NCBI GenBank assembly: GCA_024511045.1
Contig: JANEMG010000103.1
Coordinates: 1 to 7,553, forward strand
Source of the DNA: Gammaproteobacteria bacterium
GTDB lineage: Bacteria > Pseudomonadota > Gammaproteobacteria > Methylococcales > Methylomonadaceae
Direction of reading: 5' to 3'
DNA: 7,553 nucleotides
Position numbers and translations under genes: made by a program. Shown here piece after piece: positions 1 through 6,476 of the stretch (its first letter is position 1; each line of letters opens with the position of its first letter). The notes under the pieces were generated by a model. It had not been told where the DNA came from. It saw only the letters and a program-made list of their open reading frames with translations, and ran no database searches.

Positions 1-14
1 TGCGCCTTGCCTTA

Positions 15-174
15 CATCTGGCGTAACTACTCGGGCCCCTATGGGTAATCTGTTCCGGAAGACGCCGTGAATACATCCCTGTAGGCTTGACTTTGGCATC
101 CCTGCCAAAGACACTTCCTCTACAGACCACCCATAGGGGCCTCTTTTACTATGGCTGAGTAGTTACCATCTGGC
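15..174. mobile_element. Complete MITE (IS66-like ends) with 8-bp target duplication
   Basis: The element proper is 23-166 (144 bp). Its ends are perfect 10-bp inverted repeats, GTAACTACTC at 23-32 and its complement at 157-166. It is flanked by a perfect 8-bp direct repeat, CATCTGGC, at 15-22 and 167-174. Inside the ends are a second inverted pair, GGCCCCTATGGGT at 34-46 and its complement at 129-141, and a central hairpin (91-98 with 103-110, 4-nt loop). There is no reading frame, so it must be moved in trans. Ends starting GTAA together with 8-bp target duplications are the known signature of the IS66 family, so an IS66-type transposase is the inferred mover. It lies 26 bp beyond the 3' end of the lipoprotein gene. 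Its hairpins could act there as a transcript end. A second copy lies inverted at 5934-6065. Confidence 0.85.
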
Positions 175-200
175 AAATAAAAATTATCCTGTACTATCGG

Positions 201-662
201 CTATTCTTCAACGGCAAAGTCGACAATCTGTTTCAGTTCTTCGTTCATCTTTTTCGAGAAGCGATCGAGCTGCGGGTCGCCGGTGTCGGTTGGCAGCAGC
301 CGGATCTTGACGATGACTTTCCCGGCATGGGCGTAGGTGACCACATTGCAGGGCATGTGCCGGATCGCGTGGGGGGAAATCTCCAGCAATTTTTTTGCAT
401 GCGTCAGATTGCAGAACTGAATGGTATCATAATCGGGAAAAGCAGGCGTTCCCCGTTGCCGGATCACTTTGCCGACATGGCTGTGGCCGGTGATTCTGAA
501 GTTGTGTTCGGTGATGGCGATTTTCAGTTCGGCGAGAACATCGTCATAGGGTTTGTTCGTCTCTGCCTGATAGTAAGAGACTATTTCCACTTCCTCTGCC
601 GGCTGTGCCGCGCAGCCGGCAAGAAAGACTGCCAGAACGATAATGCCTATTTTATTGACCAT
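201..662 (-). CDS. DUF302 domain lipoprotein
   Basis: This encodes a 153-residue protein. Residues 1-17 form a short lipoprotein signal peptide: MVNK, a hydrophobic stretch, then the lipobox LAGC with the acceptor Cys17. Residue +2 is Ala, which favours the outer membrane. Residues about 38-124 read as a DUF302 domain: an N-terminal helix (PYDDVLAELKIAI), a strand region ending in FCN (83-85), a helix with AKKLLE, and the hallmark MPCNVVTY (103-110). A charged helix (131-148) ends the protein. The biochemical function of DUF302 is not established. The reading frame is open further upstream to 983, but that part only mirrors the opposite gene. The ATG at 660-662 directly precedes the signal peptide, so it is taken as the start. 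The ribosome site is weak (GGA). It is divergent from the mobA-fdhD gene with a 42-bp gap, so any promoter must overlap one of the two coding regions. Confidence 0.85.
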   Translation of the reverse strand: MVNKIGIIVLAVFLAGCAAQPAEEVEIVSYYQAETNKPYDDVLAELKIAITEHNFRITGHSHVGKVIRQRGTPAFPDYDTIQFCNLTHAKKLLEISPHAIRHMPCNVVTYAHAGKVIVKIRLLPTDTGDPQLDRFSKKMNEELKQIVDFAVEE

Positions 663-704
663 CTTGTCCGGGATTGACGATGAAAAACTGTTCGCCAGCT
701 TAAC

Positions 705-2111
705 ATGACGGAAAAACAAACAAAAGTGCTGGGCGTGGTGCTGGCCGGTGGTCTGGCCAGGCGCATGGGCGGCCAGGACAAGGGGTTGCTGCTGTACCGG
801 CAGCGGCCGATGATCAGCTATGCGCTGGATGCCATCCGGCCCCTGGTGGACCAGTTGATCATCAACGCCAACCGCAACCAGGATCGTTACTGGCAGTGGG
901 GTTTGCCCGTGGTGGCCGACCAGGGCGACAGCTTTGCCGGGCCCCTGGCAGGCATATTGACGGCAATGCGTTTCGCCCCCCATGACATACTGCTGGTGAT
1001 GCCCTGTGATTCACCGCTGATCACCACCCGGCATCTGCGCCGTCTGCTGACCACGCTGGAAGAGAACCAGGCCGATATCTGCGTCGCCTACGACGGACGC
1101 AGGCTGCATCCGGTCTTTCTGGCATTGCGCTGCGGACTGCAGGACAGTCTGGCCGAATTCCTGGCCAGCGGCCAGCGCAAGATCGATATCTGGCTGGCGC
1201 GGCATCACACGGTCCGGGCCGACTTTCATGACCAGCCCGAGATATTCATGAACATCAATACCATGGATGAACTGACTGAATTGCAGGTCGAGCAGCCGCA
1301 AAGCAGCCGGCCGGAGATGACCGATGCCGGCCTGAGTTTTGCCGAAAAAACCACCGCCGTGGATGAAAAAGGCCAGGTCAGGGATATCGAACTGGTGGGC
1401 GAAAGGGCCTTGACCATCTACGTGGACCGGCAGGAGATCGTCACCCTGATGACCATCGGCACGCACCCGGAACTGCTGACGCTGGGCTATCTGAAGAATC
1501 AGGGTTTCATCGAATCGCTCGCGGATATCAGGGTGGTGCAGGTGGACTGGCCGACGCAAGCCGTTGCCGTGGTGACGAGGAGCGGGGCAGCGGATTTTTC
1601 GGAGCAGATGGCCAAGCGCACCGTGACCACCGGCTGCGGGCAGGGCACGGTATTCGGGCGTCTGATCGAAAAGCTGCGCAATATCAAGGTGGCCAGGCTG
1701 CAGGTACAACAGTCGCTGCTGTATGCCTTGCTGGATACCATACGGGAGCACAATGCCATCTACAAGAAGGTAGGCGCCGTGCATGGCTGCGCGTTGTGCA
1801 GCGGCAGCGACATCGAGTTTTTCGTGGAAGATGTCGGGCGGCACAATGTGGTCGATGCCATTGCCGGCTATATGTGGCTCAATGGCATTTCCGGTGCGGG
1901 CAGGATTTTTTATACGACAGGCAGACTGACGTCGGAAATGGTCATTAAAGTCACGCAAATGGGGATACCAGTGCTATTATCCCGTTCGGGAGCGACGCAA
2001 ATGGGGCTGGAAATGGCAAGGCGCGCCGGTGTGACATTGATATCCCGCGCCAAGGGCAAGCATTTTCTGATTCTCAACGGGGCGGAAAACATCGATCTGG
2101 ACTGTGTCTGA
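705..2111 (+). CDS. mobA-fdhD: MobA-FdhD fusion: molybdenum cofactor guanylyltransferase / formate dehydrogenase accessory sulfurtransferase
   Basis: This is a 468-residue cytoplasmic two-domain protein. Residues about 7-192 are MobA, which joins GMP to molybdopterin to give the guanine dinucleotide cofactor. The nucleotide-binding signature LAGGLARRMGGQDKG is at 13-27, GPLAGI at 79-84, the metal-binding Asp of PCDSP is D102, and a typical MobA ending (FMNINTMDEL) is at 181-190. A polar linker (about 193-225) leads to FdhD (about 226-460). FdhD binds the bis-MGD cofactor and passes it sulfur from IscS, which formate dehydrogenase requires. Seen here are GTHPELLTLGYLKNQGFI (252-269), TTGCGQG with Cys311, VGAVHGCALC (356-365), EDVGRHN (375-381) and TTGRLTSEMV (404-413). 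The second Cys of the E. coli CxxC is Gly here. The two domains are usually separate proteins. No strong ribosome site precedes the ATG. It runs into a hairpin at its stop codon. Confidence 0.93.
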   Translation: MTEKQTKVLGVVLAGGLARRMGGQDKGLLLYRQRPMISYALDAIRPLVDQLIINANRNQDRYWQWGLPVVADQGDSFAGPLAGILTAMRFAPHDILLVMPCDSPLITTRHLRRLLTTLEENQADICVAYDGRRLHPVFLALRCGLQDSLAEFLASGQRKIDIWLARHHTVRADFHDQPEIFMNINTMDELTELQVEQPQSSRPEMTDAGLSFAEKTTAVDEKGQVRDIELVGERALTIYVDRQEIVTLMTIGTHPELLTLGYLKNQGFIESLADIRVVQVDWPTQAVAVVTRSGAADFSEQMAKRTVTTGCGQGTVFGRLIEKLRNIKVARLQVQQSLLYALLDTIREHNAIYKKVGAVHGCALCSGSDIEFFVEDVGRHNVVDAIAGYMWLNGISGAGRIFYTTGRLTSEMVIKVTQMGIPVLLSRSGATQMGLEMARRAGVTLISRAKGKHFLILNGAENIDLDCV

Positions 2112-2142
2112 AATGCCGGCGCCAGGCGCTGGCGGGCATTTT
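2111..2142 (+). terminator. Probable Rho-independent terminator of mobA-fdhD
   Basis: The hairpin begins at the last base of the stop codon. AAATGCC (2111-2117) pairs with GGCATTT (2135-2141), and CGCCA (2120-2124) pairs with TGGCG (2130-2134). There is a 2-nt bulge on the left side and a 5-nt loop. The T run is short (TTTT at 2139-2142), and a second T run (TTTT) follows at about 2150-2153. The stem is strong and GC-rich, but the short T tract leaves read-through into the next gene possible. Confidence 0.6.
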
Positions 2143-2189
2143 CCCACTCTTTTAAAAAGGATTGCAATACTTTGAACAGCAAAATTTTT

Positions 2190-2203
2190 CCTGTTGCAAC
2201 AGG
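2190..2203. promoter_or_regulatory. 14-bp perfect palindrome upstream of the aarF/ubiB-like gene
   Basis: CCTGTTGCAACAGG is a perfect dyad ending 27 bp before the predicted start codon at 2231. The symmetry suits an operator for a dimeric regulator, but no regulator can be named. It could also form a small RNA hairpin in the leader. No clear -10/-35 pair was found in 2143-2230, so the promoter of this gene is unresolved. Confidence 0.3.
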
Positions 2204-2230
2204 CATCGACAGAGAATAGGTTCCGCAGCA

Positions 2231-3892
2231 ATGTTTCTGGAAACTTTCTATGCCACAAGAGATCTGGGACGTGTTCATGAAATAGCGATGATCCTGATCC
2301 GCTACGGCTTCGGAGATCTGGTGCGTCGTCTGGGCGTAGCGAATATCATCGACCGTGCCGGAAAAGTACTGCATTGGTCCGAAGCGGAGGAGCTGGCGCA
2401 TCTGGAGCCGCCAGCCAGGGTGCGACGAGCGCTGGAGGAAATGGGCCCGACCTTCGTCAAGCTGGGGCAGATTCTGGCCACCCGCCCGGATCTGTTCTCG
2501 CCGCGCTGGATCGAGGAATTCAAGAAACTTCAGGATCAGGTGCAGCCGGTCCCCTTCGAGGAGATCATTGGCCAGTTGGAAAAGGATATCGGCGGCAGAA
2601 TCGACGAGGTGTTTGCCGAATTCGACCGCGAGCCCCTGGCGGCCGCATCCATCGGACAGGTCTATACGGCAACGCTGCAGGCGGGTGAACGGGTGATCGT
2701 CAAGGTGCGCCGCCCCGGGATACGCCCCAAGGTGGAAGCGGATCTGCGCCTGTTGAGGCAGCTGGCGGAAATCGCCGAACGGGAAAGCGCAGATTTCCGC
2801 CGCTACCGGCCCAAGGATATCGTGCACCAGTTCACGCTGTCCATGCGCCGCGAGCTGGATCTGGCCGGTGAATGCCGCAATGCCGAACGCATTGCCACGA
2901 ACTTTACTGGCGACAGCACTTTTGTCGTGCCCAAGATCTACTGGCAGTGGACCAGCGAACGCATGAACGTGCAGCAGTTCATCGACGGCATCTCGGCAAG
3001 AGACCTGGATGCCATCGAGCATGCCGGCCTGGATCGCAGGCAGCTGGCCAGGCGCGGCGCGGACATCGTGCTAAAGATGGTTCTGGAGGACGGTTTTTTC
3101 CATGCCGATCCGCATCCTGGCAACATCTTCTACCTGCCGGAAAACCGCATCGCCTTCATTGATTTCGGCATGGTCGGGCGTCTTTCCGAAGAACGGCGCA
3201 ACCAGGTCGTCAACCTGCTGCAGGGTGTGGTGGGGCGCAATACCGATCAGGTGGTCAAGATTTTGTTGAACTGGACCAGTGATGTCTATGTCAGGTCCGA
3301 CACGCTGACCATCGACGTCGATGATTTCATCGACCAGTATCACGGCGTACCCCTCAAGGAGATCGACATTACCCAGTTGCTGACCGATCTGACCACGCTG
3401 CTGCGCGACCATCATTTGTATATGCCGCCCGATCTGACGCTGTTGAGCAAGGCATTGATCACGCTGGAGGGCATGGGCAGACAGCTGGATCCGGACTTCA
3501 ATCTGGTGGAAGTCGCGACACCGTTTCTGCAGCGAGCCGTGTTCAAGCGCTATGGTCTGGAAGCCATGCTGAAGCAGGGATGGCTGGGTTTTTCCGGTAT
3601 CCTTGAATTGCTCGCGGGGCTGCCCGATGATCTGCATCGCCTGCTGGAAACTGCGCGCAGGGGCGCGCTGGGGGTGCGTCTGGAAATAGCCAAGCCGGAA
3701 TGGCTGGGCAAGGAACTGGACAGGGCGGTCAACCGCCTGTCGGTCAGCCTGGTCACGTCGGCGTTGATCGTCGGCAGTTCCATCGTCACGACGGTGGAGG
3801 GTGGTTCGTCGTCATTGTTTGGCCTGTTCGGTTTTGTCGGCGCCTTTCTCGGTGGGGTCTGGCTGCTGATATCCATCTGGCGCAGCGGCTGA
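2231..3892 (+). CDS. ABC1/AarF/UbiB family atypical kinase-like protein
   Basis: This encodes a 553-residue protein of the AarF/UbiB family, atypical protein-kinase-like ATPases linked to ubiquinone synthesis. The family signatures are present in order: the KLGQ motif (77-80), the Ala-rich nucleotide loop AAASIGQ (137-143), Lys158 in VIVK, Glu208 in ELDLAGE, the catalytic loop HADPHPGN (291-298) with Asp293 and Asn298, and the metal-binding DFG (311-313). Two hydrophobic segments at the C-terminus (about 503-522 and 529-549) anchor it in the inner membrane, as in UbiB. Length matches the family. The frame stays open to a TTG at 2162, but the extra 23 residues are atypical and AAGG sits too close to that TTG. 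The ATG at 2231 gives the usual N-terminus. The gene stands alone, not next to ubiE and ubiJ, so it may be a second family member and is not named ubiB. A direct role in quinone synthesis is inference. Confidence 0.9.
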   Translation: MFLETFYATRDLGRVHEIAMILIRYGFGDLVRRLGVANIIDRAGKVLHWSEAEELAHLEPPARVRRALEEMGPTFVKLGQILATRPDLFSPRWIEEFKKLQDQVQPVPFEEIIGQLEKDIGGRIDEVFAEFDREPLAAASIGQVYTATLQAGERVIVKVRRPGIRPKVEADLRLLRQLAEIAERESADFRRYRPKDIVHQFTLSMRRELDLAGECRNAERIATNFTGDSTFVVPKIYWQWTSERMNVQQFIDGISARDLDAIEHAGLDRRQLARRGADIVLKMVLEDGFFHADPHPGNIFYLPENRIAFIDFGMVGRLSEERRNQVVNLLQGVVGRNTDQVVKILLNWTSDVYVRSDTLTIDVDDFIDQYHGVPLKEIDITQLLTDLTTLLRDHHLYMPPDLTLLSKALITLEGMGRQLDPDFNLVEVATPFLQRAVFKRYGLEAMLKQGWLGFSGILELLAGLPDDLHRLLETARRGALGVRLEIAKPEWLGKELDRAVNRLSVSLVTSALIVGSSIVTTVEGGSSSLFGLFGFVGAFLGGVWLLISIWRSG

Positions 3893-3929
3893 AATGGCTC
3901 GTATTTTCACAAGATTTACGAATATTGCA

Positions 3930-3958
3930 TTTACCTTGCGGCAGATAGCCGCTATAAT
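3930..3958 (+). promoter_or_regulatory. Sigma70-type promoter for the GT39 gene
   Basis: A perfect -10 box, TATAAT at 3953-3958, lies 17 bp downstream of TTTACC (3930-3935), which matches four of six bases of the -35 consensus. Transcription would start near 3965. That leaves a leader of about 105 nt, AT-rich in its first half, before the glycosyltransferase start. No terminator was recognised between the kinase-like gene and this promoter. Confidence 0.6.
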
Positions 3959-4069
3959 ACTCGTTAAAACAGCAGAATAGGACAACTTCTTTAGAATACT
4001 TGTTATATATCTGCTGTAGCGATACGGCAGTGGCGCGTTATTTTTGCAAGATGATCGGCGGTCGTATTG

Positions 4070-5764
4070 ATGGTTAATAACAATCACCAGGAAAAAAATT
4101 TTGCAGCCTATGCGCTGGGGCTGCCCTTTTCCGCTCTCGCCATGGCCATCATGGTGGTCTGGTTGTTTCCCGGCCTGCTGGGCCACGAACCCTGGAGGCC
4201 TGGTGAGGCGCACTACTTCGGCCTGGTGCAGCATATCCTGAATACCGGGGAGTGGCTGATACCGAAACTGGCGGGTGAGCCATTCATGGAAAAACCGCCG
4301 CTTTATTCTCTGACCGCGGCCGGGCTGGCGCAATTGTTTTCCGGACTATTATCGGTGCATGACGGAGCCAGGCTGGCTTCCGGCTTTTACATGCTGCTGA
4401 CCTTTCTGTTTACCGGCCTGGCTGCCAGGGAATTATACGGGAAAGAGGCATCGTGGCTTGCCCCGCTGTTGCTGCTCGGTTGTCTGGGGTTGGCGCATCA
4501 CATGCATCAGATGATCACCGATGTCGCCTTGCTGGCCGGTTTTGCCATGGCCTTCCATGGACTTTGCCTGGCTTCGCGGCGCTATTTATCGGGGGGCTTC
4601 TGGCTGGGGACCGGCACTGGCCTGGCCTTTTTGTCCAAGGGCCTGCTGGGCCCCGGAATTGTGTTGATCGTGGTCGTGGTGCTGCCTGTCGTGCATGTGC
4701 ATTGGCGCAACCGGAATTACGCGAACACGCTGTTGACGGCATTTGTGGCATTATTGCCCTGGCTGCTTGTTTGGCCGCTGGCGCTGTATTGGCATTCAAC
4801 CTCGCTGTTCTATGACTGGCTGTGGACCAATAATTTCGGCAGATTTTTTGGCACCGTGAAACTGGGACCGACGAAGCGTTCGGGATTTTATTTCAAAACC
4901 CTGCTCTGGGTTTCTCTGCCGGTCTGGCCGTTGGCAGGGGCCGCATTGCTTCGACAGCCGCGCCGAGCCATCAGAAAACCGGCATTGCTTTTGCCGTTAG
5001 TTTATTTCATCGTCATGCTTTCGGTACTGGGCGCCGCTTCGGAAGCCCGCGAGCTTTATGCCCTGCCCATGTTGTTGCCGCTGACGATGCTGGCAGTTCC
5101 GGGCTGCTTGGGTTTGTCGGATTTTTGGATAAAAGTCTGGGGACGCAGCGCAATCTTGTTGTTTTCTGCCGCCGCAACGCTCCTATGGCTGATCTGGGCG
5201 GTTGCGGTTTTCCACTGGCCGGATTTCATCTACCAGTTGCTGCAGCAGCGCTGGCCGGATATTCAGGTCGGGTTTTCCATGCCTTTGTTTGCCATTGCCG
5301 CTGTGGTATCGTTGTTCTGGTTGCTGGTGATTCGCTGGAGCAGCATCGATCCAAGGCAAAGTGTCCTGAATTGGTCGGGTGGTGTGGCCCTGCTTTGGGC
5401 GCTGCTCATGACCTTGTATCTGCCCGCCATCGAGCAGCGGAAAAGCTACCGGCAGGTTTTCACCGAGATCAGGGATTATCTTCCAGGTCCGGAGGAATGC
5501 GTGTCCAGCCGGTATCTGGGCGGTGGTCAGCGTGCCCTGCTGCAATATTACGCAGGCCTGGTCACCTTTCGGGTGGAGGTATCCAAGCGGCACCGCAGCT
5601 GCAATTATCTGTTGATTCAATACCGCGGCCAGGCCTATGACTATCTGTTGACTGGCATGCCGGGCTGGACTTCGGTTTGGCGAGGCCGCCGCGAGGGCAA
5701 TACCGAGGAGTTTTTTGTCTTGTATAAAAAAAATCGCAATATACTCAGCATTCCTGTCGAATAG
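4070..5764 (+). CDS. GT39/ArnT-like membrane glycosyltransferase
   Basis: This is a 564-residue inner-membrane protein of the PMT/ArnT type. Such enzymes move a sugar from a polyprenyl-phosphate carrier to a lipid or protein on the periplasmic side. After the first membrane segment (about 16-37) comes the signature loop: HEPWRPGE (39-46), the GEWLIP region and GEPFMEKPPLY (69-79). Then come MITD (148-151), LAFLSKG (186-191), a loop with DWLWTNNFGRFFG (249-261), and ARELYALPMLLP (327-338). About a dozen hydrophobic segments run to residue 450. A soluble tail of about 110 residues follows, with Cys477 and Cys511. In related proteins the residue before E46 is normally Asp; here it is Gly45. The ATG at 4070 follows GGCGGT (4057-4062), one base from GGAGGT, with 7-nt spacing; an in-frame TTG sits directly before it. 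There are no neighbouring sugar genes, so the donor and acceptor are unknown. The name arnT is not justified. Confidence 0.88.
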   Translation: MVNNNHQEKNFAAYALGLPFSALAMAIMVVWLFPGLLGHEPWRPGEAHYFGLVQHILNTGEWLIPKLAGEPFMEKPPLYSLTAAGLAQLFSGLLSVHDGARLASGFYMLLTFLFTGLAARELYGKEASWLAPLLLLGCLGLAHHMHQMITDVALLAGFAMAFHGLCLASRRYLSGGFWLGTGTGLAFLSKGLLGPGIVLIVVVVLPVVHVHWRNRNYANTLLTAFVALLPWLLVWPLALYWHSTSLFYDWLWTNNFGRFFGTVKLGPTKRSGFYFKTLLWVSLPVWPLAGAALLRQPRRAIRKPALLLPLVYFIVMLSVLGAASEARELYALPMLLPLTMLAVPGCLGLSDFWIKVWGRSAILLFSAAATLLWLIWAVAVFHWPDFIYQLLQQRWPDIQVGFSMPLFAIAAVVSLFWLLVIRWSSIDPRQSVLNWSGGVALLWALLMTLYLPAIEQRKSYRQVFTEIRDYLPGPEECVSSRYLGGGQRALLQYYAGLVTFRVEVSKRHRSCNYLLIQYRGQAYDYLLTGMPGWTSVWRGRREGNTEEFFVLYKKNRNILSIPVE

Positions 5765-5874
5765 ATCCGTAGAAAAACATTCCTGATTACCCGAATGCTT
5801 CAGCCAATTCAGTAGTCATTACCGTGTTTTATCAAGAGACCAAATCTTCACCGTTTGTTTGTCATTTCGACCAA

Positions 5875-6106
5875 TGCAGCACCTGTTTTCCTTGTTAAGC
5901 ATTCGTGCATTTATAAACAATTGAATTTTCGAGGTAACTACTCACCCATAGTAAAACAAGCCCCTATGGGCGGTCTGTGGAGGAAGTGTCTTTGGCAGGG
6001 ATGCCAAAGTCAAGCCTACAAGGATGTATTCACGGCGTCTTCCGGAACAGACTACCCATCGAGTACTATTTGCAAGCATCAGTAACAATACAAAACAGGT
6101 GCTGCA
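5875..6106. mobile_element. MITE-like element with about 35-bp terminal inverted repeats
   Basis: This 232-bp element begins with TGCAGCACCTGTTTT (5875-5889) and ends with its perfect complement (6092-6106). The similarity continues imperfectly inward (TTGTTA, then AT-C-TGCA blocks) to about 5909 and back to 6071. A 15-bp perfect inverted match this close is not expected by chance. CAA lies at both outer edges (5872-5874 and 6108-6110), a possible 3-bp target duplication. It carries no transposase. Its transposon family was not identified. Confidence 0.65.
5934..6065. mobile_element. Second, damaged copy of the IS66-like MITE, inverted
   Basis: Read on the plus strand, this matches the reverse complement of 23-166 with about 7 mismatches over some 125 aligned bases, counted by eye. 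The left end GTAACTACTC is intact at 5934-5943, and the central hairpin is retained. Near the right end 7 bases (AGGGGCC in the intact copy) are missing between CCCAT and CGAGTA. The terminal repeat is lost after GAGTA (6061-6065). No flanking direct repeat is seen. The copy is therefore probably an old, immobile insertion. It lies inside the 5875-6106 element. Confidence 0.85.
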
Positions 6107-6361
6107 GCAACGGGAGAAATCCTGGACGTCCCTGCAACGCTCATGGTTTTCAAGATCCCTCCTGCCGTCGGGATGACAGGGATATCGCGCTATCCGCATG
6201 GCTGAGAATCATTCGTAATCAGGAAAATATTTGATCGCTGCATGGCTGCTTCTGAACAAGGGGTCCGGCTGGTGATCATTTCTGTGGCAGTGAGGTTTTT
6301 GCCGGGGGCGGTTTTGATTTATCAGACTGCGATGCGATCATGGCGCCGGGCCATCTGAATT

Positions 6362-6390
6362 TTCAATAATGTCGCCTTATAGCGTATAAT
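6362..6390 (+). promoter_or_regulatory. Candidate promoter in the long intergenic region
   Basis: A perfect TATAAT at 6385-6390 lies 17 bp downstream of TTCAAT (6362-6367), a weak three-of-six -35. Transcription from it would start near 6397. It would produce either a leader of more than 400 nt for squalene monooxygenase or a separate short RNA. It may also be the relic promoter of the decayed frame downstream. Confidence 0.3.
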
Positions 6391-6476
6391 ACCGAATCGT
6401 TTGCCTGACAGTTACACAAAATCAATTATCTATCGGGTTTTTGTAAGGCCGGTGCTGAAAGGAGCATGCTGTTTGA

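Larger units (their letters stand above)
5860..6178. repeat. Palindromic intergenic repeat split by an insertion
   Basis: TGTCATTTCGAC starts at 5860 and stops after a few bases. Its apparent continuation, CGGGAGAAATCCTGG, appears only at 6111. If 5875-6107 or so is removed, the left arm reads as one unit. It then pairs with the right arm at 6151-6178 (CAAGATCCCTCC..GTCGGGATGACA). The restored element would be about 85 bp, an imperfect hairpin of the kind common as dispersed intergenic repeats. The match between the rejoined halves and the opposite arm is the evidence for the interruption. Confidence 0.6.
5781..6223. repeat. Outermost imperfect inverted repeat enclosing a nest of repeats
   Basis: The left arm at 5781-5806 starts TCCTGATTAC, then GAATG, then CAGCCA. 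The right arm at 6198-6223 carries the same three blocks in inverted order, with only small insertions and one or two mismatches between them. The arms are about 390 bp apart and enclose all the smaller inverted repeats listed below. The arms may be ends of another mobile element or two facing copies of a short intergenic repeat. Nothing in them looks coding. Confidence 0.55.

Noticed and set aside
663..983. N-terminal extension of the lipoprotein frame on the minus strand
   Set aside because: It mirrors the mobA coding strand, is rich in Gln/His/Pro as antisense frames often are, and would bury the clear signal peptide and lipobox that start at 662.
1011..1958. Long open frame on the minus strand opposite mobA-fdhD
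   Set aside because: It is a shadow of a well-supported gene, with no recognisable domain, His/Gln/Arg-heavy composition and no ribosome site.
2162..2230. Upstream TTG start of the kinase-like gene
   Set aside because: The added residues (including NFSCCNRHRQRI) do not match the family N-terminus, and the purine-rich AAGG is too close to the TTG. The ATG at 2231 is preferred.
1910..3022. 370-codon open frame on the minus strand opposite fdhD and the kinase-like gene
   Set aside because: It spans two real genes and the gap between them on the other strand. It has no motif, so it is a chance open frame in GC-rich coding DNA.
4070..5764. Naming the glycosyltransferase arnT
   Set aside because: Fold and loop motifs are shared across the GT39/GT83 group. 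There are no lipid A modification genes nearby, and a key acidic residue is replaced, so the substrate cannot be told.
23..6065. Composite transposon carrying the four genes between the two MITE copies
   Set aside because: The left copy has its own 8-bp duplication on both sides, which shows that it inserted alone. The right copy has lost one end.
5855..6234. Two short open frames across the repeat nest
   Set aside because: They run through mobile repeats and their terminal inverted sequences. Neither has a ribosome site or a recognisable motif.
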